A stretch of DNA of 64,000 bases from Epiperipatus broadwayi (GCA_028023455.1 JAQFVV010000506.1:16001-80000), one strand, 5' to 3'; positions 1 to 13,089 are shown, counted from the first letter of the stretch. Numbers and translations: made by a program. Notes: generated by a model from the letters alone, not told the origin.

Positions 1-39
1 TCATTTTATTATCCATGTGTTTTTTTATAATTAGTTGTT

Positions 40-345
40 TTCAAATACATTCCCTCGATAAGGCTTTCAAACTAATTAGCTTGAATTCCTTCTCTAATTG
101 AAAATGAATTCTTAAAATCTGAAAATGATTTAATTAGAAAAATGAATCCTTATCTTTTTCCAATTCATAAAGCTTTACTATTGTTTTTAAGAACTTTAAG
201 GCTTATCGAAGGAATGTAGCTTTTAATCACCGAAACTTTACAAATTATTTAAAGGTGAAAAAAACAAGTATTCCCGATGCAATGAAACTTTCGAACAATT
301 ATATATATTTAATATTTACAAATATATATACGCACAATCCACACA
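40..345 (+). repeat. Dispersed repeat, copy 1 (second copy at 30640-31030)
   Basis: Non-coding repeat seen again in the same orientation near 30.6-31.0 kb. Shared landmarks in order are an inverted-repeat element, GCTTTTAATC, a GATGCAATGAAACTTT-like block, a (TA)-rich stretch, and a CACAATCCA block. A degenerate piece of the same sequence lies inverted at about 465-505 (ATTGCATCGG). The two copies differ by many substitutions, so the repeat is old. No coding potential seen. Confidence 0.7.
46..218. mobile_element. MITE-like inverted-repeat element with TA flanks, copy 1
   Basis: Near-perfect terminal inverted repeats, CATTCCCTCGATAAGGCTTT on the left and its counterpart ending CGAAGGAATG on the right, enclose about 130 bp of AT-rich, partly palindromic DNA. 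TA dinucleotides flank both ends (46-47 and 217-218), as expected for Tc1/mariner-type MITEs. The second copy at 30643-30840 has the same ends. Sequence outside the TA flanks is also shared between the two sites, so the element may be a palindromic part of a larger repeat and not an independent insertion. No transposase is present. Confidence 0.55.
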
Positions 346-538
346 ATTTAATATATATAAATTCATGAATATTTTATCAGGAATTTATTTAGAGAATTGA
401 TCAATTTAAACTAAACTAATTAATTTTACTACACATTTGAAATAAGTTATTCATTATGGAAATTAGCGTGGATTGAACGTATAAAGCCCCATTGCATCGG
501 AAATTTAAGGTTAGTATTAGGGTAAATAACATGAAGCT

Positions 539-660
539 GGGATCGAACTCAGATCCTACTGCTTCAATATATATATATATATAAAGATTGGGGAGATGAT
601 CGAAGCTAAAAGTCTTACCGTATCTGCCACTACAGAGCACCACTAGGCTACTTAGAACCT
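539..660 (-). mobile_element. tRNA-derived SINE head, copy 1
   Basis: Read on the minus strand, an RNA polymerase III box A (TAGCCTAGTGG, complement of 640-650) is followed after about 35 bases by a box-B-like GCTTCGATCATC (595-607). A better box B, GTTCGATCCC (539-548), follows a short (TA)n. This is the layout of a tRNA-type SINE promoter. Copy 2 is at 3225-3290. It is not a true tRNA gene because no cloverleaf can be folded. The 3' part of the SINE is not defined. Confidence 0.5.
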
Positions 661-2318
661 AGAAAATTTATAGAGTAGGGAGATACACACTGTTAAGGTC
701 TCATTTTACATATATTTTTATTCCGACTGTTAGCCCAATGTCACTAGTTCAGTGGAATGGCAGAGATTTATATTTTATAAATTTTTATTTAAGAATATTG
801 CAACATTAAAAAAAGAATAAAATAAGCCACTGCCAGTAATTATACATATAAACATTTATTAACGCACATATAAAGTTTGAATCATTTTTAGCATTACTTT
901 TACTTTATAATTTAACTTTATTTAAGAATTTAATTTATACTTTTAACTTTTGTAAGTTCGCACAGATGAGTTGAATATTTTATTAAAGTGTCGAGTATGA
1001 ATAGACTACATAGATCGCATTTGAAAAGAAAATATTCTATCCCTGTTTTAATCTTAGGCCAAAAGTTCGCAGTCAAAACCAACACCAATCTATATGATAT
1101 AACAATGTAATCAATGTAATATGAATACGACAGCACAAAATGACATATTGTCAGCAATGTACATCTGAACAGCATGTTTAATAGACAATATTGACTCTCA
1201 AGCAAACAGGAATACTACATCTGTCAGCAAGAAGAACAATAAAAAACTCCATAGAAAGGGACTGTGTTTTCCATCTTACTATCTCTTCCATAGAAAAAAA
1301 GAGGGGGTGCGGCATATAAATCGATCCTGCCTATAGCAAATCTCATACAACATCTACTAATTATACCAATATATCCAATCCATTGACCCAATTTATCTAT
1401 GAAACAATTAACCTAAGATTATCCTCCCTTAAACTAACATATATAATTTTACAAATCTATGCAGACATTCACACCCGACTTAAATTTAGCATTTATTACA
1501 AGTTGCTTAATTAAAAAAAAATCATAATTACACTTAAAAGAACAAAAAAAATTAAATGGAAATGATTAAAAAAAATACATCAAATAACATTATTAATATT
1601 AATTTATGTTGGTCAGATAGGATTCTATTTGTATTAAATACTGAAAGGTTTAAAATTTAGAGTTATTGTTTTGAAAAATGTTCATAAAGTTCTTACGGTT
1701 TTAAAACGTTCAGCTTTATCCATTGTTTGCCATTTGAACGTGGATTCCCAAACCATCCTAAAGAGATTGGTATTCTGTTGGCCATTTTTTTTATTCATCC
1801 GGAGGTTTTTTATTTTAGCTGGTCCTCAATGTAGAAAATGATTTGTCATTTCTCTCTCTTTTTTTTTAGCAAAACTGAAAGGATTAAAAAGTGCACCTTT
1901 TCAATCCCTTCTCCTTCAACTCCACACTAACACCTATCACCACTGTTTTCACACATCTCCTTAATTAATTTTCACTAACTTTTTATGGTAGACTTTCGGA
2001 TCCAGAGGGCATTATGTCACGATGATGGTCTTTTCACTGATGTCTGATTCCCCAATGGATTTCTTTCATTGATCATTCTGTTCCTATTGTTTTTCCTCTC
2101 CTATCTGACCTTTGATTATGCATTTTGAAATACCCAAGGGCTAGTTTCCTTTTACTAATTTAAATAATCATTTCCATTTTATAAAATAGAATTAATTAAA
2201 TTATTTTGAAAACTTAAAGATATATTTTTATCTCTAAATCTTTTTAAGTTTTTGCTTTTAAAATACTTTTTCTCTTTTTAATAAAGTTTGATTTTAATAA
2301 ATTTTTTTTCATCTGTGC

Positions 2319-2414
<96 letters not shown>

Positions 2415-2530
2415 GAGTTTAAGATAGAATTAGTTTTCAATTTTTATGTCTTAACAAAAAGAAGTTTTTTAATGTGAACTTTCAATGTCTCAATTTTAAA
2501 AAATAATGCAACGGCGTAAGTGCCTGTTAC
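591..2530. repeat. 1.9-kb duplicated block, copy A
   Basis: Nearly the whole block recurs in direct orientation at 3222-5176. Both start at the SINE head (GGGGAGATG), run through the same non-coding sequence, contain a (TA)n array at the same place, and end near a TGTTAC/CATTAC motif after an AATGTCTCAATTTT landmark. About 690 bp of unrelated DNA separates them. A minus-strand frame at 930-1205 is shared with copy B, but its differences are mostly amino-acid-changing, so it is not a conserved gene. Confidence 0.85.
2324..2413. repeat. (TA)n microsatellite
   Basis: About 45 uninterrupted TA units inside duplicated block A. The counterpart in block B is at 4958-5074. Confidence 0.97.
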
Positions 2531-3221
2531 ATATCAGTAAACTTGCTTAAAAAAATAAATAAAAAAATATTTTACTTAGGGTTAGTGATTACAGTACATG
2601 ATTAACAAAAACATTTACAAAAACATTCGGTTAGTAATTTTTACAAAAAGACTATATACAAAAAAAAAATTACTATCAGTTTCCTAAGGAGCATCTACGT
2701 TTATGCCTCCTCCCCCCAAGAATTCTAATTTCTATCTATTTCCTTTCTAACTAATGGCATGACAAGCAAATTATTCATTTAAGAAGGTTGCATTGCAGTA
2801 AATATGTTTTATGGGATAGTGGGTATATATGTGTATATTTGCAGCACGATTATATATACCACCAACTTATTTATGACTGATTGAAATGCTTAAATATGGT
2901 TACTATGAAGTAAATTCCCAAAAAGTACTCATTGTAAGGTACAACATTTACAATCATAAACTTACATGGCTGTCCACACCAATACACATTAAAAAAAAAG
3001 AAACATATTAATTGCAACCTTTTGACTTTTTTTAAAAAAAATTAGTTTTAAAATTATTAATATCTTTTCTTCCATGTTTTTAATATATGTGCTATTTCTT
3101 TCTGGCAGTGCTTTTATAAGATTTAACGTATACAGTAGATAAAACATTTCATTAAAAAATTATTTGCTCAGGGTATTCGTGGTTTATTAAAGATTGGCTC
3201 ACGTTGGGAGTTCAATTATAA
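2531..3221. other. Spacer between duplicated blocks; no gene seen
   Basis: AT-rich DNA with homopolymer runs and no credible reading frame. It carries no primer-binding or polypurine-like signal that would make the flanking blocks LTRs of one retrotransposon. Confidence 0.6.
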
Positions 3222-3224
3222 TGA

Positions 3225-3300
3225 TCGGGGAGATGTTCGAAGCTAACAGTCTTACCATATCTGCTGCTACACAGCACCACTAGGCTACTTAGAACATAAA
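3225..3300 (-). mobile_element. tRNA-derived SINE head, copy 2
   Basis: The minus strand shows the same box A, TAGCCTAGTGG (complement of 3277-3287), and box-B-like GCTTCGAACATC (about 3229-3242) as copy 1. It is part of the duplicated block, so it need not be an independent insertion. Confidence 0.5.
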
Positions 3301-4953
3301 AAAATTATAGAGTAGGGAGAGACACACTGTTAAGATCTCATTTTACATATATTTTTATTCCGACCATTATCCCAATGTCACTAGCTCAGTGGAACAGCAG
3401 AGATTTATATTTTATAAATTCTTATCTAAGAATATTTCAATACTAAAAAAAATAAAATAAGCCACTGCCAGTAATTATACAAACAAACATTTATTAACAC
3501 ACATATAAATTTTGAATCATTTTTAGCATTACTTTTACTTTATAATTTAACTTGATTTTAGAATTTAATTTATGTTTTAACTTTTATAAGTTCACACAAA
3601 CGAGTTGAATATTTTATTAATGTGCTGAGTATGAATAGACTACGTAGATCACATTTGAAAAGAAAATATTCTATCTCTGATTTAACCTTAGGCCAAAAGT
3701 TCGCAATCAAAACCAACGCCAATCTATCTGATATATCGATGTATTCAATGTAATATGAATATGGCAGCACAAAATGATATACTGTCAGGAATGTAATTCT
3801 GAACAGCATGTTTAATAGAAGACATTGACTTTCGACCAAACAGGAATGCTACATCTGTCGGCAAAAAGAACAATAAAAAAACTCCATAGGAAGGGACTGT
3901 GTTTTCCATATTACTATCCCTTCCATAGGCAAAGGTGGGGTGCAGCATATAAATCGATTCTGCTCATAGTGAGTCTCATACAACATCTACTAATTACACC
4001 AATATATCCAATCCATTCACCCAATTTATCTAAGAAACAAATAACCTAAGATAACCTTCCCTTAAACTAACACATATAATTTTACAAATCTATGCAGACA
4101 TTCATGCCCGACTTAAATTTAGCATTCATTACAAGTTGCTTAATAAAAAAAATCATAATTCAACTTAAAAGAACAAAAAAAATTAAATGGAAATGATTAA
4201 AAAAAATACATCAAATAACATTATTAATATTAATTTACGTTGGTCAGATAGGATTATATTTGTATTAAATACTGAAAGGTTTAGAATTTAGAGTTATTGT
4301 TTTGAAAAATGTTCATAAAGTTATTACGGCTTTAAAAAGTTCAGCTTTATCCATTGCTTGCCATTTGAATGTGAATTCGCATGCCGTCCTAAAGTGATTG
4401 ATATTCTATTGGCCATTTTATTTATTCATCCACAGGTTTTTTACTTTAGCTGGTCCTCAATGTAGAAAACGATTTGTCTTTCTCTCTCCCTTTTTTTACC
4501 AAAACTGAAGTGATTGAAGAGTGCATCTTTTCAATCCCTTCTCCTTCAACTACACACTAACACATATCACCACTGCTATCACACATCTCTCCTTAATTAA
4601 TTTTAACTCACTTTTTATGGTAGACTTTCAGATCCAGAGGACATTACATCATGACGATGGTGATGGTATTTTCACTGAGGTCCGAATCCCCAATGGATTT
4701 CTTTCATTGGCCATTCTGTTCCTGTTTTTTTTCTCCTATCTGACCTTTGCTTATGTATTTTGAAATGCCCAAGGGCTAGTTTACTTTTACTAATTAAAAT
4801 AATCATTTCCATTTTATACAATAGAATTAATTAAGTTATTTTGCAAACTTAAGGATATATTTTTATCTCTAAATCTTTTTAAGTTTTTGCTTTTAAAATA
4901 CTTTTTCTCTTTTTAATGAAGGTTTATTTTAATAATTTTTTTCAACTGTGTGG

Positions 4954-5076
<123 letters not shown>

Positions 5077-5409
5077 AGTTTAGGATAATGTCTTAAAAAA
5101 AAGAAGTTTTTAAATGTGAACTTTTCAATGTCTCAATTTTTAAAAAAATAATGTAACGGTGTATGTGCCCATTACAATATATATATATATTGGGAGATGA
5201 TCGATATTAGAAATAATATAAATAAAAATATTATTTTTCTCTTTAAAAAAAAATAAAATTGTGAAAACATTATAAACAAATTGTTGACTACTTTTTATAG
5301 AAAAATGACAATATTATAAAATTATTATTATATATTCGATCTACTCCAGCTGCAATTTAAATATTACATCACCCAATTCCTCAGGCAGGGAAGTATAATA
5401 CCCAGAAGG

Positions 5410-5455
5410 TACCTGTAGCCAGACAGAGGTTACACAAGGTATAACCTACAGGTCT
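5410..5455. repeat. Nested inverted repeat (bulged hairpin)
   Basis: ACCTGTAG and GGTTA on the left pair with TAACCTACAGGT on the right around a short loop, with a 9-base bulge in the left arm. Function unknown. Confidence 0.5.
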
Positions 5456-7090
5456 ATTTCCAGATTACAGAACTTCTCAGCTGCTGAATTTAAACTCTGT
5501 CATTCAAGGCACTTTATTTGTTTTGAAGTGGATTTCAGGTGCCAGTTAATTACAAGAAGAAACTAATATGTGCTGAATGACAGCTACTAATTTAATGCTT
5601 GATAAATCCCAAAACTAGCTCAATGAAAACAAATGGAATAAACTACACTTCTAACTTCTTTGCTAAATTGTTCTTTGTTGTATAATTAAAAAATTGACTG
5701 ACAGTGTTTGACAACTAAATTCCTTATTTTAAATAAAATGTTTAATATAATTTGTAAACTAATTTTATATATTTTTAATTAAATAAACAATGATTTTATA
5801 TATGATAACCACACACCCTTTTAATATAGGATACAATAATAATGTAATATAACACTATATGGATGCAGTGCAAACATCATTGGACTTACAGCTAATTATT
5901 TCATTGTTTAAAAGCTCTGTAACTATTTATTTGATACTTTAGGAAGCACACGAACCTGCACATATTATAGTTTATTACAAGCTGGCTATAAAATTAATTT
6001 ACTATACTGAATCTGGAGATACTCAAAGATTGCAATGGCTACTTATAGATTAATATAAAACATTAGTAATGGGCATAAAATGTTTGTAACCTATAGGATT
6101 TTAAACATTGTGTCTTTTTGCTGCTGCATGTGTGGTTCAGCAACAGGTTGGATTTTAGGCTTCTGATGCAGTCCTGATGATTGTGGTTCCAGGCTACTTC
6201 TATTTCAGCCAGTTAGACATTTTTGGTGGTTTCAAATTATTAGATGGGTATGGCTTCTATTGTCCAGACAGCTGATGTTCTTGCAGATGATATTTTGAAC
6301 ACATTGCATGCTCCAAAATCTGCTTAGAATGGCATTGTATTTTTTAACTATACATCTAATAGATGATTGAATGGCAGACTTTTGGCCCTATATATGTGAT
6401 GATCTTGTTGTTATCTTTTAAATATTTTTTTTAAAAATCCACTTGAATTTTCATTGTTCAAAGTCCATCCACTGCTTTTGTTGATTAAATTTTGGATAAG
6501 ATGCATTTTAATTAGTCCTGTTGTTTATGAATTTTAATTAGTTAATTAGTAGCCATTGCTAATCACATTCTTATGCAGCTTATCTATTAAGCATTCTTTG
6601 AGTTTTAAAATTTAAATATGAGCTTTCCTTTATTTTAATATTTAACATTCATCTTTTTTCTCTTACAAGCACACATTTTATTATTTATTTATGTATTTAA
6701 AATCAATATTATTTAAGCACACATATTTATTTTATTTTAAATAAATGGAATGAGAGATTTCTTTAGTTTTTAAGATTTCTTTTTTACTTCTTTAATAGTT
6801 TAATTTTTCTAAGTTTCATTCCACCTCAGGCTAATTACATTCTCTTTCATTAAAATTTTTAACTTTTTAAATATACTTTTTAAATTTATTCTAAATTATA
6901 TTTTCATTTTTTCTTTCATTCAACATTTATTTCCTTTGATGAAACTTATTTTGTCATTTCCTAGTAACTGATCCTGCATTTATTTAATTTTTTAAAATTA
7001 ATTAAAAAACCTTTGCATTATCTTTGAAGATTATTATTTTAATAATTTTGGAAGAAATTATTTACAATATGTAGCACTTAACCGGTACAA

Positions 7091-7121
7091 TATATATATA
7101 AATATATATAATATATATATA

Positions 7122-7164
<43 letters not shown>
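7091..7164. repeat. Interrupted (TA)n microsatellite
   Basis: TA repeats broken by AA and TT steps. Confidence 0.9.
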
Positions 7165-7166
<2 letters not shown>

Positions 7167-8007
7167 ATTAAAGTTATTTTAATTATTTTATTCAATTAAA
7201 ATATTTACATTATCATTATTGACAATTTCTTATTTAGATAGACAAATATATGACTTTTTTCCACCACATATTATTAGTATAAAACCAAAGTTATTAGTGT
7301 TTTAATGCAAAGATAGTGTGAAAGATTTAAGTTCAAGAATTATGATTCTTTTTGTCACTTTTAGCGCTGGAAGATTTTATAAATTTTGCATTATAAACAT
7401 TTTGATTAGTGATTGTGCAATTTATTACAGTAATATAAAACAATAATTTATATAGTTAAATCTATATTTCATAATCTATCACTTCCCATTTTATACAGAC
7501 ACTGAGTGATAAATATTTTAGTACTACGTTATAGTATAAGGACCTTATTTACAAGGAAATGTAAATTTATATAAAAATGATTAAATTATAACCAGATCTT
7601 AATAATTCATGAAAAATAAAAATTAAATTTTATTACTTTTTTAATAGCATTAGCTTATATTATGCATTTTAAAGATGATTATCAATAATGGTTTAATCCG
7701 TTGCATTATTAGTTATCATTTTATACTACCAAAACATATTTAATAATTTCTACATTTGTCTTTGTTTAAGAAATTTTAATGTCCTTGTTTGAAATATATA
7801 ATTATATGAGATTTCAATACATTAATATAATATGACCACATTAAAAAAAAAAAAACTAAGAAAGATATACCTTATAATATACAATATCCTTTATATGTAT
7901 ACTTTATTTTAAATATTTGGTCTTTTAACAGGAATTGCTTATTTTTTGTAGATTATAATGCAAGTTTATTAATAATTTTTACTTAAAAATATTATATATT
8001 TTATGTA

Positions 8008-8560
8008 ATGAGGGTGTCAATAACTCTTAACAAGTTTTTCACAATATCCCTATTCTCAGACCAATTTCTACATCTGGCTTTAATCAGTGAGTCACTAGGA
8101 TATACAAGCATTAGATTCAAAATACTAGGTCAATTCCAACCCTTTATCTAATGTTTAACTATTAAGTAGAATATCTGAAATTTACAGATGTCCATATGTC
8201 TTCACATCCAGCTATATAACTCAAATAGCTATATGGGACTGAACTAAGTTCAGATACACTATATTAATATCTTTAGCAATATAAAATTACCAAAACCTTA
8301 AGAACAACAATAATAATTGCAGGGAAATGAAGTCATATATCACATGACTTAATTTAATCAATTGCATTACACATGTTTTATAATGAGTGTGCCAATAGTT
8401 CTTAACAATCTTTTCAGAATAATTCAATCCCCAGATCAGTGTCTAGCTCTAGCTTTCATTAGTGAAGTGCTAGGATATCCAAGCATTAGATTTAAAATAC
8501 CATGTCAATCCCATCACTTAAAATATTTCTTTCTAATTAAAAATATATATTGACAATGAA
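8008..8560 (-). mobile_element. Decayed hammerhead (retrozyme-like) element, two tandem units
   Basis: Two tandem units about 372 bp apart start with AATGAG-GTG-CAATA landmarks near 8008 and 8380. On the minus strand each contains a degraded hammerhead-like segment (8047-8093 and 8426-8468). The family-specific block, CCCATATAGCTATTTGAGTT with its small AGCTAT/ATAGCT hairpin, lies between them (about 8210-8250) and recurs at 42-43 kb. The core is mutated in both units (CTGATTA and CTAATGA in place of CTGANGA), so self-cleavage is unlikely. No coding sequence. Confidence 0.6.
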
Positions 8561-9230
8561 ATAAAATATCTAATTAAAGTTCCACAAATATAAAAAAATA
8601 TTATTCAATTTTTAGAAATGAAGTGTTTAATCTATTATTCATCATCATATAAACATCTTATATAAAATAAGCATCATTGTCATCAAAACAATACCATTGT
8701 TATATTATAGATTTTTCATCATTTAAGTCAATATTAGTAATAATTTTTTTGGAGCCCAGTAGTTGAAGTTTTATTGATTTACATTACCAATTCTTTTTTA
8801 AATACATCAAGTAATACATCACATATTGATATTTTTAAAAGAACAATTTCATTACTTGAAACTTATTTTTCTGAATTTAATAATATGTTGTTAAAAAAAA
8901 AAAAGCCTTTTTTTAGTTTGGGAAGTTATTATCACTTGAGATCATATCAACATAATCTTCTGGCAATAAAAAGCTTATTTATACAATTTCGCATTGTAAT
9001 GCAAAGGTTATTTAGAATTAAGTGGACTTACCTTCTGAGATCAAAACTTTAAAAATGATTATATTATTTATAAATAATTATTATATCAACAACACTATTG
9101 AAAAAAACCTGAAGAAACAACACAATAAAAAGAAATGTAATAAAAATACCCAAAACAATACAATAAATACCATACTTTGGAAAGCTCCTTACAAGTGGGA
9201 AGCCAAAACACACAAACATATATATATATA

Positions 9231-9836
9231 TTATAATTGAAATAATATTTTTAACGGTTTATAAACAATTACAAACAATCTTAAAATCTGCAGAAGTACT
9301 TTCAGTTACTTTCTAACCTGCCTCAACTGCCATTAATTTCAAAAACCAAAAGCGGAAGCAAACGTCATCAATTCAAATTCCACGAATCTCGTATTTTAAT
9401 GTTAGAAGCTTGTCGATTTATTAAATGCGTTTTATTCCTGTTTATAAAAATTGCCTCTTTAATTTTTCTTTTACTATGGTTTCTCTCTTCATGAAGAATT
9501 TTCACATTTTCAAAATTAAATTTAACTTTATATTTACATGTTTTTTTGTGATCAAAGAAAACTGAAGAAGATATTAAATCACCATTATTTTTATTTTTTA
9601 CACGCTTATATAATAATTCATGTTCCTTCAATCTTTTCTCAATACTGCACCTATATTCACCTATATGAGATTCATGGGATTTGAATTGATGACGTTTGCT
9701 TCCACTTTTGGTTTTTGAATTTAATGGCAGTTGAGGCAGGTTAGAAAGTAACCGAAAGTACTTCTGTGGATTTTAAGATTGTTTGTAATTGTTTATAAAC
9801 TGTTAAAAATATTATTTCAATTACAATATTGTTTTT
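9231..9836 (-). mobile_element. Penelope-like element remnant with inverted terminal arms
   Basis: An inverted repeat of about 160 bp (left arm 9231-9390, right arm 9665-9836, roughly 90% or more matching) brackets a minus-strand reading frame that resembles the C-terminal GIY-YIG endonuclease of EN(+) Penelope-like retroelements. The left arm continues directly from the end of the reading frame as its 3' region, and the right arm is the same sequence inverted. Penelope elements are known for such pseudo-LTRs, often in inverted and 5'-truncated arrangement. No reverse transcriptase part remains. An AGTACT palindrome after a GAAA in each arm might be a very degraded hammerhead, but the CTGANGA core is not there. 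Confidence 0.6.
9368..9672 (-). pseudogene. GIY-YIG endonuclease C-terminal fragment (Penelope-like)
   Basis: Frame of about 100 codons open at its 5' end. It begins at S-HIGEYRC, where HIGE stands for the usual YIG-E, followed by EKRLKEHELL, matching the R-x3-EH segment. Next comes a central FFDHKKT (the S/H segment) and a late HSKRKIKEAIFINRN, matching the family pattern RKxKEAxxI. It ends IRDSWNLN before a TGA stop. In EN(+) Penelope-like elements this domain follows the reverse transcriptase and nicks target DNA. The upstream GIY half and all of the RT are missing because the inverted arm replaces them, so this is a 5'-truncated remnant. The family assignment rests on motif pattern only. 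Confidence 0.6.
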
Positions 9837-12800
9837 AATTAACGGATATAATAAGTAGACAATTAATAGAAATGAAAATATTATTTGCTAATGGTCAATG
9901 CTTGTAGTGATTTAAACTAATTACTGCCCATGAACCAACTTATTTCAATACCAGACTATATCTATCTTCATGTAAAAACTAGTTAATAAATAAAATACCT
10001 CAATATACTTATAATTTTACCATTATCATTGATCATCGTTTTGCTAGAACAAGCTTGTTTTCTTTATTGGAAAATTCGAAAAAAATATTTAGATATTGCA
10101 CTTCCTGAACATTTATTAAAAATATGTTCTAAAATATGATTCACATATTTTAGCAAAGCATGTATTCAGTCAATTATTTCTTTAATTGTATTTATCCATT
10201 TTGGTTTCACTTTATATCTTTACAATCTGACCCCACATGTACAGGACATAATCCATTTAATACATATACAAGGGATGGGAAGACATCTCTATTATGTAAT
10301 AACTAAACCCAGGGTTATTATATACCTTTGTCTATATATGTAACATATAGGATATATGAGCACAGACATAAAGATTTCAGATCATTTATTTTTTTTATTA
10401 ATGCCTACAAATTGAAAAGCAACACTAATCTTTAGAAGAAAAAATAAAAACAATAATATATTGAAAACTAAATAAATAGCTGTTAATTTAAAAAAAATAA
10501 AAATAAAAAGACTAATAGAGTAATATTTTTGATAATATTTTAAACGAATTGTAATAATCACCAGCATGCGGTTTTTTTTTTTTTTTATTAAATAAATAAA
10601 AAAAATATGAGAAAAAAATGTAATACATATATATTGTTTTAAGTTAAAACATACTAATTAACAGCCATCTTCATAAGTGAGTAAGGTCATTCTAATTCTA
10701 CTAATATAAGAGAGAGAAAATGATGTAGTAGAATTTAATCTCGCGGTGACCATATAAACCGAAACTATGAGCATAAAGAACGACATTCGCCATTAATACA
10801 TTGGGTGATAACATTGTGTGTAATTGTAGCGATCCAATATACCTTATTTTTTACCACATTTGCCCAATGGAAACAGTTGACAGTCCACTTTTTTAGAAGA
10901 GCAAATATATATAGTTTTTTTTTTTTCAATTATAACTTTATATTTCTAAACTACATTAATATTAATAACCTGATATTTATTAAATGCTTTTGTTCAATCG
11001 TTAATTGTAAAAATAGTTTTTAAGTCTAATAAATAATAATTTTCTTTTTCCTCCTAACTAATTAATCAACATTAATGCATTGGGTGATAATCTCATTGAA
11101 AAATAAGCTTTCGTTTAGCCTGTGAAAATATTTAATAAATGTAAATGGAAAGAAATAAAACTGTTTACGTTATTCGTTTATTAAACGATGTGACAAATTG
11201 CATTTTTAACTTGGTTATTAATTAAAAGCTGATTAAAAAAAAAAAAAAAAAACAACAAACAAATATATTTATTTACCTAAAAGTTATGCTGTAAAAAATA
11301 AAGTAATAGTGTTTAAATAAATACGAAAAAAATATATACATGTATGTATATGCTGCAAAAAAGTGATCCAGCAAAATTTAGCTGTAGGCTTATACATATG
11401 CAATTAAATATTTATATGTCATACTGAATTGTTTTTAATTCAGCAAACGTAAAAGCACTATTAAATGTTAGGTTAAAATAATTTTATTAGATTTTTCTCT
11501 CTTTATGTAATCAAACAATACTTTCCATATTAGACTTGGGTACAAACAAAAAAAAAACCTTATTATTCATGAAGAATTTATACTTTAAAACAACTGAATG
11601 TTAAAGTTCAAAATAAAAAAATTTTGAAATTCATGGGGCAAATTAATTTCTCTATATATCATACCAGGAGATACCATACATTTATTCTCTTTTCACGTTC
11701 TTATTACTTGTAAGATTTATTCCTCATGTAGATAATTTCCCATAACATTATTAGATGATCATCAAATATAGGTTAGGTAAATGAATATCTCATTAAATTT
11801 TTACTAGATAAAAAATGATAAACATAGAACAATGCCCTTTTTATCTGGAACTTTTCACATGTAGAAAATAATGCCTTACCTTGACAGTTCATCTATGGAG
11901 TCATTTTGAAAAAGTTTTTGCACTGCAGTAAGCAAATGAAAAACAATTGCAATTATTTTTAATACTAAAGTTTTACACTTCTGAATGGCATTGATCAATA
12001 TTATACTATTAGTTAATTAACCATTGTTACTTAAAATACATATTTGATTTTGTAAAAAAAATATAAATAAATTATTAAAACTCTGGTTCTTTATGATCAT
12101 AACTTTCATTGTAATTAAAGCATTTTCATTTATTTGAAACCTGTAGTATCACGTGATGCTATTTGTACTAGTTTAAAAATTAATATTTTATACATCACAT
12201 AATATAAAAAATATGGTAATTCATTTTAAGTATTACAAATAAAAATTAAATTAATTGTAATTGGTGCAGTATGTCCACACATACAATACTAATATTTGAA
12301 ATAAACAATTAACAAAAATACATTTGTTGGTCTTATTTTCATAAATTATACAAATTCAAATAAGTTTTAAAATAACTATTACTAGATAAGATGTAAAAAG
12401 AAAAAAAAAGAGATTATCATCTAATATTTATCCTAATATTCAAATAGGGAAGATTTGTTCAATTTTCATTATTTGTTCTTAAAGACTAAGAACATACATA
12501 AATTTATTTTACTAACTTTAATCCAGTTATCTGACAAAAATAAACCTATTGATTATTGAAAGTTATTCTATAACTAGCTTAACTTCATCACACTATATTG
12601 CCTACAAAAATATACTATGGGCTTATAATTTAATCATTCTGAATTTTTTATAATAAATGTGAATTATCTCCATGATTAAATCTCGATACTACAGATCACA
12701 ATTTCTTTTCATCAAATCATTATAGTAAATTTCCTCAATTTATGCAAACATTAGTCTATTTGTAAGCATTTTGAAGTCTATTAGAACAGATATAAATATT

Positions 12801-12900
12801 TGAACTCTCCATGTATTATGATATTTGTAGTACGATTTAATTCAGCAATATTTGAGCTTTTTGTTTATTGGAGAAAGTCATTAACATTTGTTTGTTTTAC
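9837..12900. other. Gene-empty AT-rich region
   Basis: No recognisable coding sequence or RNA gene. The segment 10320-10375 (GTCTATATATGTAACATATA, then GAGCACAGAC) matches the end of the foldback element at 53.98-54.03 kb, so it is a fragment of that family. The sequence CATTGGGTGATAA occurs twice, near 10799 and 11079. Confidence 0.5.
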
Positions 12901-12901
12901 C

Positions 12902-13085
<184 letters not shown>

Positions 13086-13089
13086 TTAC

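Larger units (their letters stand above)
5206..8005. other. Gene-empty AT-rich region
   Basis: No credible coding frame. Slightly less AT-rich stretches at 5380-5560 and 6100-6330 could be remnants of repeats or untranslated exons, but I recognise nothing in them. A nested hairpin lies at 5410-5455 and an interrupted (TA)n at 7091-7164. Confidence 0.5.

Noticed and set aside
539-660. True tRNA gene
   Set aside because: Boxes A and B are present, but no acceptor stem or cloverleaf can be drawn and the box B region is interrupted by (TA)n.
930-1205. Minus-strand frame of 91 codons shared with 3570-3839
   Set aside because: Both lie in the duplicated block. About a quarter of residues differ while the DNA is much more similar, so changes are mostly non-synonymous and there is no sign of selection for a protein.
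8047-8093. Active hammerhead in the 8 kb repeat
   Set aside because: The core reads CTGATTA and the second unit CTAATGA, so invariant bases are lost. Kept only as a decayed family member.
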